DNA of 60,720 nt from Gnetum montanum. Taxonomy: Eukaryota; Streptophyta; Gnetopsida; Gnetales; Gnetaceae. Both the position numbers and the translations under genes were made by a program. Positions 33,270 to 43,425 of this stretch are shown in pieces; within the stretch, counting starts at the first letter, position 1, and every line of letters begins with the position of its first letter. The stretch covers positions 508,666 through 569,385 of the forward strand of contig MNCI01011532.1 in the NCBI GenBank assembly GCA_015680685.1, written 5' to 3'. Below the pieces are notes generated by a model. The model was not told where the DNA came from, made no database searches, and saw only the letters and a list, made by a program, of their open reading frames with translations.

Positions 33270-34823
33270 TGTAACGACGGAAAATGTCGGCAGCTAGAAA
33301 ATACCAAACAAAATCCCGTGTACACAGTTTTAACCACGGATCCGTGCGAGGGCTATGCTGGAAAGACGAATTCGCGACGCCCTGAACGGTCTTGTCGATC
33401 AGACAAGGACTTACTAAATCAGTAAATCGATGGGGATTATGAATATTTCGTGGAACGATTTGATTCAACGAGTCGCGAAATGAGGAAAAAAAACGATGTA
33501 GATAAATTGTACTAATGATGACGTCAACACGACGAAAGGAATCAGACATGAGAGAAATGCGTGATTTCAAGATCTATGCTTTGACCCGAAAAAATGAGTA
33601 TTTTGTATACCAAGTTACACTGGGGAGACCCCGATTATCTTGTGCGAAACAAACACAAAATAGCAAGAAAACTATCCAAGCAGAAGTACAAAATGGAGTC
33701 TGATCTACCTCGTAGGCTAGAGATGGGATGCAAGGAAGGTCAAGTTCTGACGTCTATCAATCAACTGCCTCTGATCAATAGAGCTCGCAAACCGTGCCAG
33801 ATGATCTCTCGATCTCTGATCTGCTCCTTTTGCCTTAGGTAGTCTCTGCTCGAAACTGCCAATGATCGCCGATGGAAAGAGTTGTGACTTCGCCAAAGGA
33901 CCAATTACTCCTGCTGCCAATGCTCAAGCAAAATATTCTCTATCTCTGCTAGAAGGTGATGCTGTCAAAAGTTGCCAAAATGTTGCTCTCTCTATTTCTG
34001 TCTATTCTCTCTTTTTGCCAACTAGAGTATTTATAAGTTTGACAACATGTGAAGAAGGCATGGCCGTGATGACACGTGTTTCAAAGCCTTCAAAACATCG
34101 TTGACTTGACCATCTTTGTGTTGAAATTCATGAGTACGCACAATACGCTCATCTGCGTATTGTGCATATGAATAACAAATGTACAATGGGCATGTCTCAG
34201 CTGATTCTGGGCTACATTATGCTCGTTCGCGCTGCGTTGCGTGCAAGAGCGTAACAAAGCGTGAAAATGATAGACTTAAGCTGTTTAATGCTCGTTTACG
34301 CCGCCCAGCGTAGTGGAGCATAAACAATGATCGTCTTGACAATGGATTACGCTGACGTACGCTACGTTGCGTAACGAGCGTGAGGCGATCAATCTGCAAA
34401 AGGAAAAGAGCCGATCTGTTATGTGTCCTTGGATTTTTGACCTCTCTAAAGCTCATTACACATGCTTTGCATAACAGAACGTAAATCCAGCCTTGGGCAA
34501 AAGACTTAGCAGAATATACGAGAAGTCGCATATTACGCCGCTTAGGCTTTAAGCGTCACCAAACTTGCTGAAGTAAGCTGCCTTCTGATATCAGACTATG
34601 TTAAGCAGAATTACGCTAAGCGTTATTACGTTATGTCATGTAATATACCGTAAAAACAGAAAACATAGTAAGATTGGGAATCTGCAAAGAAAATCAAAGA
34701 CTTGATGCTACGCGCCTCTTTGTCTTACTTTGCCTTGTTCTCCCTTCTGGAATTCTGACATGTACTTTTGCCTGAATCGCGAATCTCCGCCTGAGGTCGA
34801 CTCACAATTTTCATGATGTTTCA
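33270..34823 (-). repeat. T2 3' LTR (left side, full length)
   Basis: The 1554-bp LTR has - strand termini TGAAACATC and GTTACA. A TATA box (CTTATAAATAC) lies at 34027-34037. The part at about 34304-34714, rich in TACGC and GCGTAA words, is absent from the other LTR. Confidence 0.9.
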
Positions 34824-34827
34824 ATGG

Positions 34828-34836
34828 CCCCTCTTT
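34828..34836 (-). promoter_or_regulatory. T2 polypurine tract
   Basis: On the - strand AAAGAGGGG is followed by four bases and the LTR start TGAAACA. It is equivalent to the T1 tract at 11515-11523. Confidence 0.78.
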
Positions 34837-35985
34837 GTTGACGGTTAGAGGGCTTGCCCGAAAGACGTTGACAAAGAATACGAAACACCGGATAGGTAAA
34901 AGCACCAACAGCGTTCATCGATGGTTACTCAAGTATCGTCCTGGCAACATAGAAGAGCAAAGATGGAGGAAATAAGAGATAGGATGGTATAGTAGGAAAC
35001 AGGTTCGGGGAAGACTCAAATGAGTAAGGATGGCTTCTTCACGCATAAGCAGTTAGGCTTTCTCCTACCGGTGCGTTAGCGAGGAGTTATGCCATCATTT
35101 TGTAGATGAAGGGGCTGCATAGACGAATTGTGTTACGTCTGCATGGCCTGGGTGAGATATGCCTCACCCATTTTGCCGAACCCCCCTCCTTTTTTTTTCA
35201 GCGTCCGCTCGGCGAATTGCGTTACGCCGGTTTATGGACTTGATTGTAATGCGAATGTGGAAAACAGGTGCTTGCGTATGTAGCCTTTGCATACAGGAAG
35301 AAGATGGTAGAGATGAAGCGAAGTAAGAGCTAAGGGTAGGATTATAAGGGCAGTGGTTCACTCCTAAGTGGACAGGCTAACCTGAGCAGCCATTTCAGAA
35401 TGCTGTTTGTACTTCACCGCTCAGATGAATGCACCTTTGAACGATGTCTTCAAAGCAAATAACCTGCAACCACAAAAGAAAACAGAGGACACCATTGCTT
35501 GTACGAACGACCGGCGAGGTTGTCGAAACGAGCACCATTTGAGGCGAGATAAAGTGATCGAGCCATGAAGGAGGAACTGTAGCACGAGGCCAGAGTCTCC
35601 AATCTTGACACTTGGCCCAGCATATCGCTGCCAAAGGACATCTGACTCAGCGCACCTAACTGGTTATGCAAAGAACCAGCTAGGTGAATCTGTGAAGCCA
35701 AAGTCTGATAGTGATGATGAGCAGAGATCCCCGAGGTCGTTGTCGACGAGGATTTCGTCGGGGCTCTGGCTGGCGAAAATAAACCCTCAGAAGTACCACC
35801 GCTATAGTGGGCGCAGCGACGGCATCTCCGAGGTGTCAGTAGTATGCCTCTCAGCACATCCGAGGAATCAGTAGGATGCCGGTGGGGTAGCGATGTTGGG
35901 ACTGTCCCAGTATCCCACCCTGTTTGTCGTGCAGCTGTACAGAGATGATTACGCTCACTTGATTTGCATGGTGGCAGCCTGTAAG
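34837..35985 (-). other. T2 region between integrase-side repeats and polypurine tract
   Basis: A - strand frame is open from 36034 to 35450 (194 codons, Ser-, Thr- and His-rich; its first codons fall in the hairpin cluster). No domain is recognised. T1 has a same-position region (10469-11514) without a matching long frame, so coding potential is doubtful. No other feature is seen between 35450 and 34837. Confidence 0.4.
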
Positions 35986-36476
35986 TCCCAATTTTAAGTC
36001 TTGGTAGACTGTCGTTGCTGGTTTTAAGTCTCAACAGACCATGGTCCCAGTTTAAAGTCTGGGCGGACCGAGAAATGCTAGTTTTACGTCATAGCGGACG
36101 GTGGCGAGGCTGATTTATGGTCTCAGCAGACCGTGCTGTGGATGTCAGTTTCGTGTCATGACCCAAGGAAAAATCTATGTTGGCTTTATGTCTCAGCAGA
36201 CAGTTGCCTACCTTTGCTAGTTTTATGTCATGACGGACAGCCAGTGCTAGTTTAGCGTCGTGGCGGATGTGTGCAAAAGGTGCCAGTTTTTCATCTTGGC
36301 AAACCTGTACAACATTGCCAGTTTTACGTCGTAGCGGACGGTTACAACTTGCCAGTTTAGCGTCGTGGCGGACGATCAGTGCCAGTTTAGCGTCGTGGCG
36401 GACGCGTGCAGGGAATGCCAGTTTTACATCGTAGCGGACGGTGGTTGCCAGTTTAGCGTCGTAGCGGACAATTATG
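35986..36476 (-). repeat. T2 hairpin-repeat cluster C
   Basis: About fifteen units follow the integrase stop. On the - strand most have a CGTC stem base, a loop such as CGCCAC, GACG, then a TAAACTGGC tail. Units nearest the LTR have GGTCT or GGTCC stems with AGACC-like partners and TAAAACCAGC-like tails. The same two subtypes in the same order occur in T1 cluster C. Period is irregular, about 25-50 bp. Confidence 0.88.
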
Positions 36477-36507
36477 GCCATACCTAATGTTCACACTGGA
36501 GATGCCA

Positions 36508-37700
36508 CTATATGTAGTACCACTTCAGATATATATGATTGACAAGGTTTGGTAACTCGTTGCCATCGACCTTCGCTAACTTGAATGCTCCGTTGTTGTA
36601 CGCATCAGTCACCAAGAAAGGGCCTTCCCAGTTTGTAGAGAATTTGCCTATTGGTTCGTGAACGGCCTTGAGAACCAAATCTCCCTTCTTGATCGGATGC
36701 TGCTGAAGATTGTGACAATGTTTTTGACTCTGTTTGTCTTGATACTTTTCGATTGTATCAAGCGTCTGTATTCGCTTCTCTTCTACTGAATCCAAATCCA
36801 TGATTCAAGACTCAGTGTGTTGAGCCTCATTTATAATTGTGGAGAGGACCATTCTCAGAGAAGGAATTTGTAACTCGAGGGGCAGCACCGGTTCAGATCC
36901 ATAGACTAGGTTATAGGGTGTACTATCTGTAGCCATCCTACATGTAGTACGATACGCCCATAGCACATAGAGGATTTTCTCGTGCCACCGCTTCTTGTTG
37001 CTGTCGAGCATTTTCTTGAGCAGATTGATGATAACTTTGTTTGTTGCTTAAGCTTGACCATTCGCTTGTGGGTAGTAGGGCGAGGAAAAAGATTATTTAA
37101 TGCCAAGGCTATCACAGAAGGATTTGGTTTCCGTACTACTAAACTACGGCCCATTGTCGATCACGATAGTCATCGGGAGATCAAATCTGGTTATGATGTT
37201 ATCTAGGATAAAATGGCAAATCTGTTGAGATGTGATCTTTCGTAAAGGAACAGCTTCCACCCACTTCGTAAAATACTCAGTAGCGGTAATTATGAAGCTA
37301 TGACATGCGGACGATTTCGGCGCGATGGGACCTATAATGTCTAGTCCCCATCTTTGAAATGGCCATGTTATCTGAGTCATATGTAACTCTGTGGGTGACA
37401 CGTGTATAAGATTTGCGTGACGCTGACACGTGTCACAAGTTTTAACCTTTGTCAGGCAATCTTTTTCCATGCGTGGCCAGTAGTACCCTAAGCGATGGAT
37501 TTTTGAAGCCATAGCCCGTGGTGCTACGTGTCCTCCGCATAATCCCTTGTGAACCTCGCCAACTATACGTTGCGCTTGGTGTTTGTTGACACAAGTAAGT
37601 AGCACACCATCAAAAGAGCATCTACAAAGAGTACTGTCTCCCATGATGACGTACCACCTAGCTCGCTTGCAAATTGCATCTTTCTGCTCGCGTGTCAATT
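36508..37700 (-). pseudogene. T2 integrase
   Basis: The open stretch 37698-37144 holds the HHCC region (HKG..GGH, CDTCQR) and the first two acidic motifs (GLDIIGPI, IDNGP). After a stop, the third motif region reads GQA-stop-ATN, so the catalytic Glu codon has become a stop. The C-terminal segments 37011-36805 and 36801-36508 include WAYRTT, LPLEL, KFSTNWEGPF and the terminal IYLKWYYI. It aligns end to end with T1 integrase. Confidence 0.9.
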
Positions 37701-37848
37701 CAGGTAGTAGCTCGCCCTACAAGAGGTAAGTTTTAATGTTGTCATACCATTCTGACGTGCTTTCCTTGAGAAGAGAAGATATTTGCACCACTTGAATGAT
37801 AGGATCTGTACAATCTGTTATTAAAGCAGGACAGGTGTCGAACAAGTG

Positions 37849-38450
37849 TTAGGGTACATTCAAAGCCAGTGTAGCTAGCGCATCGGCCAATGTGTTATCA
37901 GTGCGTGGCACGTGTTGGGCATCGATGGTCGTGAACCGCTTCAGAAGATCTTTAGCCTTATCATAGTAGGGCTGTAAATGTATAGCTTTGCAGGCGTAGA
38001 CTCGTGTGATCTGATTGATGACGAGCATCGAATCACCCCTAATTATCAAGTGTCGAACCTTGAGTTCGCTGGCAATTAGTAATCCCCTGAGGAGCCCCTC
38101 GTACTCTGCCACGTTGTTCGTACAGGGGAAGGTCAAGCGATAACCATAAAAACGCACATCCTTAGGTGATAGCGTAATAACTGTGGTAGCACTGCCACCT
38201 CTAGCGGTTGAAGCTCTGTCGAAATACAATGTCGCTTCGGGGCCTGTTAAAACAGGGCTTAAACTATGTACATGTTCGTCTGGAAACTCAGGCTCTATGG
38301 TTGCCTGACTGTCAATAGGTGACGTTACTAACTGGTCAGCTATCGCCTGGCCTTTCGTAGAAGATTGGCCAATATAGTGCAGATCAAATTCTACCGTGAT
38401 AGCCTTCCAGCGAACTATTCTACTAGTGATTTCGGCATGAATACCTAAGC
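37849..38450 (-). pseudogene. T2 second (archaeal-type) RNase H with remnant of the first
   Basis: The open stretch 38229-37849 has YFDRAS, TNNVAEYEGLLRGL, RGDSMLV and NTLADALATLAL, so the four acidic residues D, E, D and D are all present. Upstream, to about 38440, a fragment reads SRIVRWKAI and FDLHYIGQSS, the end of the classical RNase H. Beyond that, RT is missing and sequence of the antisense gene's first intron follows directly. Confidence 0.87.
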
Positions 38451-38455
38451 GTAAT

Positions 38456-41400
38456 TTGTAGGTTTTCTGTATTTAAACATGTAAATGTGTATCTAGACGT
38501 TGATCTGTTTATGCGTTTTCTGTACAGTGTTATGCTAAGACTTGTCTTGATCGTCTTAGATATCGTTGGGGTTTTATGCTGCATAAACCCAATCGTGCCT
38601 AATGTCCCTCCCCCGCAAACTCGATTGCATGGGAGAGCCATATGGTTTCGAAAGGGTGCGCTGGAGTTTCTACAATTTCTGCTGCGTAACTACAACGTTA
38701 TTATATGGTCTAATTTGTCAGGAGATATTACTGGTGCCATTTTGGAGCACCTGTTAGTCGGTTCTGCACAGGGGATTCTGGCTTTTTTGACAGACGGGGC
38801 CATCGACACCGGTCGTCCCTAGGACCGAGAACTTAGCGCCCGAGGATTGAGGTGCTTAAGTTGGATCTGGAAAATGGCCCAATTTAGTTGCTACCATGCA
38901 TACAACACTTTGTTTGTGGCTCGTCATGTCTCGACCTATTTCCAGAACCCACCAGGCATAGTGTACTACTCAGGCGGGTAAGTGGTTTTGTTGGCTATGT
39001 AGTCGTTATATGTCTATTGTCTGAGTTTTGTAAAGCATAAGATAAGCCTATGTGATATGGTATAGGTTTTTTATTCATGAGAACACGTTAGTAGATGATG
39101 GTGATACTTTGTCATGGACCGAAACGGCGATAAAGGCGTTAACCTCAACAAGCAACGTACGCACTGGTGTGATGGGGCAGATCGGCTTCGACATTCATGA
39201 GTACCCCACTCGTTATGCTGATGCTTTCGAGAATTGCCAGAATCTCAGATGGCTACATGACGATTAGACCTTGGATCCACCCCTTACCATTGCAGACGTG
39301 CAAAGGAAACTTCCTCCATTTCCTTTGCCATTTGGACCTGGTAACACTGCTGCGTATTCTATTGTTGTGTGGTGTAACTGTGAATTGTGAATGTCACGTA
39401 ATAGTGTTTTTGTTCAACATGTGTCTTACATTGTTCATTCAGGGAATCCCGGGAGATTACCCTTACAATTTTTGACCGCGAGGCGAATACCCTCCTCTTC
39501 CGCTACGGCGACATCAAGGATGCACAACGCTGGCTCAGCCACGCGGCGGCCCTAGTTGCGATGGTCACCAAGATCCGAGAAGCGAGGCTAATGCATTTAT
39601 TTTTAGCTGCAACTCCTGATGTCCCTGCCAGTGAAATGTTAACCCTGGTCAACTCCTTCAGCAAAAGGGCAGAGCATTTTTGAACGCGCATGCACCACGT
39701 ACATGTAAATTTTGACATTGACGCTCAGCTCTTTGCAGACCTTTTCGGCGTCCCCTCTAACGGCCTTCCCATAGAGGAAAAGGCGAAGAGGAGTATCTCC
39801 TGTCAAGAGTGGCTAGAGGAGTGGGTAGGGGTCAAGAAAGAGACTAAAGGGATCCCTTGTGAAAAAATCTAACTAGAAATCGCCAAGACAGTTTATCCCC
39901 TTTTTCGGGCCTGGGATTTCCCCAAAACGCTCTCACAGGGGAGGTTCTTTTCTGTAGAGCAGACCCATATTATGCGAGAGATTTTGGAAGAAGGGACCCA
40001 GTTCAACTAGGCAAGCTATTTTGTTGAGGGACTACGCACTGAGATGATCAGGCTTCGCCAGAAGCTCGAGTCTCGTTTCAATGTGCATTACGCCTTCTTC
40101 ATAGCCTGCCTTTGACGTTTTGCTGAATTCTTGGTCATCCAAAGGAACGGGGTCTGGGTGCAGCAAGACCGAGACCAGCTTTCCAGACCTTGGATTACCC
40201 ACATTTTTAGCACTACCCATGGACAGGATCCTCCGAAAGGGATTGGGGAATCTCTTTCGATAATGACCAGGGATTTGGCGGCGTCACGAATACGAGGCCC
40301 CGACAGCGTAGGTGGGATAATGCCCACTTACACTGGCGATGCCTCACGAGGGAAACGTTTGGTAACAGAAATTGTAGAGCCTTCAGCTCGGCGCAAAAGG
40401 CTTCATTTAACCGAGGCCTCTACGGAGCCTCGGAGTGGCACAGGTCGAACCGTGGAAGTCAGAGTTCAGCGGAGTAAACCTCCGCATGGTAACCGTGGAA
40501 GAAATGTATTGAAAGTTGTAATACGCGATGTTTATTTAGGATATTTTGAATTGTACTGAGTGTATTTATGTGATATGACCAGAGAAAGTTACGGAGCAGC
40601 TGACCCCTGAAATAGGGGCAGTGATACTAAGTCGTGGGGAAGGGGCCCCAGTTTTAGAAGAAGAGGCCCCAGCTATTAGGGTGAGCCACGCACAGACGCT
40701 TGTGCGTTAGGAGGCCCTAGCTGTTGGGACAAGCGACACATAGACTCTTGTGTGTGAAGAGGCCCCAGCTGGAGGGACAAGCGACGCACAGACTCTTGTG
40801 CGTGAAGCGAGGGACGAGGCAGAAGATGTTGGTGGGCTCCCCACTGTCACCAGTAGAGGTAATAAGCGTGTTGGAAACTTTGAATAGTTCTGTTAATAAT
40901 TAGAATTTCTAACTTGACTACGCTACAAGGGAAGAAGATACGTCCACGTCTATCGCAGTGAGCAGAGCGTGGAGAGACTTTCCTGACAAGTTCGCCTTCA
41001 TGGAAAGCGTTGTTAGCGATATGATTGAGCGCCTCGAGCACGTCGATCCTAAAGCTGGTACGTTGTAGCTATAATAGGTTTATTTTATTATACAGTGGTA
41101 ATGTTTTATATATATTGATAATGTTTGCTATTAGGAGCTCACCTTCGATGGGACCCAACGGAACCCATTGATTTGGACACAGTGGACCCTCCATCAAATG
41201 GGGCGGTCATGCCACGCCACATTTATGAAAAGATGCGTAAATGTACGTTATGCTCGACTCGCTCCTTATGGGAGAGTAAGGGTGTAAATGAAAACCTCTG
41301 GAAAAGGATGCAGAGGTTAGAGAAGAAGAATGAGTCTCTGACCAAAGAGGTCAGAGACTTAAAGTCGCGATGCGAGTTCCTACAGGAGCGGGAAACAGGT

Positions 41401-42266
41401 GATGAGGACTGGCATACCGCTGTTATTGACTACTCCCGTTATTGGACTACAATCAAGAACAGCGTGCAAACCAATCGAGCGTTGGTGAAGCAGCGGATGC
41501 AGATAGAGCTGTTAGCTCAGAAAAGCCAAGACTGGAGGGATTTCTGCACAAGTGTGCAAGAATGGGGGTAGAAGGAAAAGGACCACAAGCATTTGTATAA
41601 GCGAGAAAGCATTGCTTATCGTAAGCATTACCGTGATTCTGTCGTTGAAGCTCAATCCTTGCGATTCTTCCTTGATGTCATTGGAGCATCCGAAGCCTTC
41701 AAGAAGTTCCAAGAGCAGGTGACTGTAAGTGCATCCCCGGAAAGGGAGATGACTCTCCCCGAGGGCGAGACTACCGTCCCTACTTTCTTCCCTGACCCAC
41801 CTCGCTAGACTAGCATGGAGAAAGGGAAGGTGAAGGTTGGAGCTACTCTGGGAGATGGAGTGTGGTCTGACCTGACTGAGGATGAAATCATGGAGCGCCT
41901 GTGGGCCGGCTTAGAAAAGCTTCCCTTTTCTGCGGAAGCAGGGCCATCGCGAGTAATTTTAAGCATGACTAAATCTAAATTTTCTGATTGTGTTGTCAAG
42001 TTTTGTTTTGCTAATATGTTCTCTGTGTCTAAGTACCAGAAGAGGGTAGAGAAGGTGAGCCAGCTGAGGAGCAAGTACAAGAAGAGGGGCGTAGTGATGA
42101 AGAGCGTCCTCCTGTGGGGCTGGTGCTAGAGCAAGAACCTCATGAAGAGGAAATTCCTCATGAAGGAATACTTTCCAGAAGAGAAGGCCTACTAGAGGAT
42201 GATTTATTAGGTCTAGAGCCGGACTTGAGAGATACAGGTGACAGTGGCATCAGGGGAGATGCATAA
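38456..42266 (+). pseudogene. T2 antisense gene, exons 2-8 (FCP1/HAD-like plus coiled coil), decayed
   Basis: The gene runs opposite to T2. Exons: 38528-38977, 39066-39340, 39443-40488, 40583-40858, about 40930-41057, 41135-41952 and 42040-42266, with GT...AG introns of about 70-100 nt (donors such as GTAAGT at 38978, GTAACA at 39341 and GTACGT at 41058). Exon 1 was lost in the RT deletion. Exon 2 has VLDIVGVLC (motif I Asp retained, second Asp/Asn position Val), FRKGALEFL, VIIWSN, then NTLFVAR and QNPPG, where the motif III Asp pair is Ala-Arg. The last exon encodes a Glu-rich acidic tail ending at TAA 42264-42266. Stops in exons 2-5 and 7 show decay. Confidence 0.8.
40663..40806 (+). repeat. 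Three 48-bp coding repeats in antisense exon 5
   Basis: Three units, at about 40663, 40711 and 40759, share GAGGCCC.AGCT and ACTCTTGTG. They keep the reading frame (16 residues each: EAPA, then GTSD or VSH, then QTLV-like). T1 exon 5 has a different two-fold repeat of 17 residues (GATNK...P.L.RG.P) at the same place, near 3000-2890. Confidence 0.75.
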
Positions 42267-42460
42267 TTGTGGTCTACGCATGGTTCTATTGATTGGGGTC
42301 AAACAATGATTTTGTGAATGACTGAAAGACTAGCTATAACATCTCCTGGCGGTTTTAAATGTTATCTATATTTGTTTTTTGTCTTTTGTGTTTTTATCTG
42401 TAAAGCGTAAGCATAGTTGTTAACGATTTTGCTTAAGTTATGTTACGACGGGATGGAATT

Positions 42461-42563
42461 GCTAGTTTAAGGCCATAGCTGGCCGTCACTAGTTTTAGGC
42501 CATTGCGAGCCATCATGGGAGTTTTACGTAATCTGGAAACTAGTTTTAGGCCATTGCGGGCCC
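42461..42563 (-). repeat. T2 hairpin-repeat cluster A (GGCC-stem type)
   Basis: Three clear units on the - strand have GGCC or GGCT stems with loops such as CGCAAT or AGCTAT, a GGCC partner, then TAAAACTAGT or TTAAACTAGC. They lie between the protease end and the end of the antisense gene, just as in T1. Confidence 0.82.
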
Positions 42564-42796
42564 TTTCCGAAATATAGAAAGCGTAATTGATGGTAATGTA
42601 TTTTTCTGTGTAATTGGACTAAAGTGATCAAAAGACGTAAATAGCGTACATAATAGAAATGCAATAGCATAAGGAATGACAAGCGTAAACATTGAAAATT
42701 TCTATAGCGTAGATATGTATTGGATGAAGATGGACTGCTAAATGTAAACAGCGATAATTGGTAAAAATATGATAATGTGCGTAAATGCCATTCAGT

Positions 42797-43425
42797 TCAA
42801 CCACTAATTTGCAAGTGTTTCTTCATGGCCTTTACGTTCAGTGTTGTGTAAGGGCGGAGGGATTTACGGTCTGACTCCTCCATGTCGCCATCCTGAAATG
42901 GCAGGTTGGCCCAGGCTAGACTGTCATTGTTGGTTTCAGTTTGTTGAGGGATTTGGAGATGGGTCTGATCATCCGATGTTTCTATCTCCGAACCCCGTTC
43001 TTCTTCAATGTTGTTGACAATCCTGGGGGTGATTTCATCACCTCGTATTACGACCTCCCCTCCTGCATAGGGTAGGTGTATTTCTTGATGTATTAGTGAT
43101 GAAACCACCCTCAGCTGGGCTAACCAGGACCTCCCTAAGATCAAGTTGAACCCAGGCATCTCCTCGACGACTAGGAATGTGGCATCCGTTGGGAATTGAT
43201 CCCCTGCCACAAACTCGATACGCACCGTCCCCTTGACCTGAACCCTTGTTCCATTGCACAACTTTACGCATGCTATCGTTGTGGGACTGATCTGGTCGAC
43301 CAGACCCAACCTATCCACAATGGGATAAGGAATGACATTTGTAGCTGCGCCGTCGTCCACGTGCACCCTCCGGATCCGGTATTGACCAACCTGAATAGTG
43401 ATAAACATAAGCTCAGTTGTCACTT
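42797..43425 (-). pseudogene. T2 aspartic protease
   Basis: One open stretch covers the whole domain. The catalytic loop reads VDDGAATNVIP, identical in T3, so the D-D-G-A form is a family feature. FNLILGRSWLAQL and HQEIHLPYAG follow. A tail of about 90 residues ends at a TGA next to hairpin cluster A. Frameshifts lie just upstream in gag. Confidence 0.88.

Noticed and set aside
36089-36481. 130-codon - strand frame with VRHDAKLA-like repeats
   Set aside because: It is the translation of the hairpin-repeat cluster. Spacing between units varies and T1 has no equivalent frame, so I treat the DNA repeat as primary.
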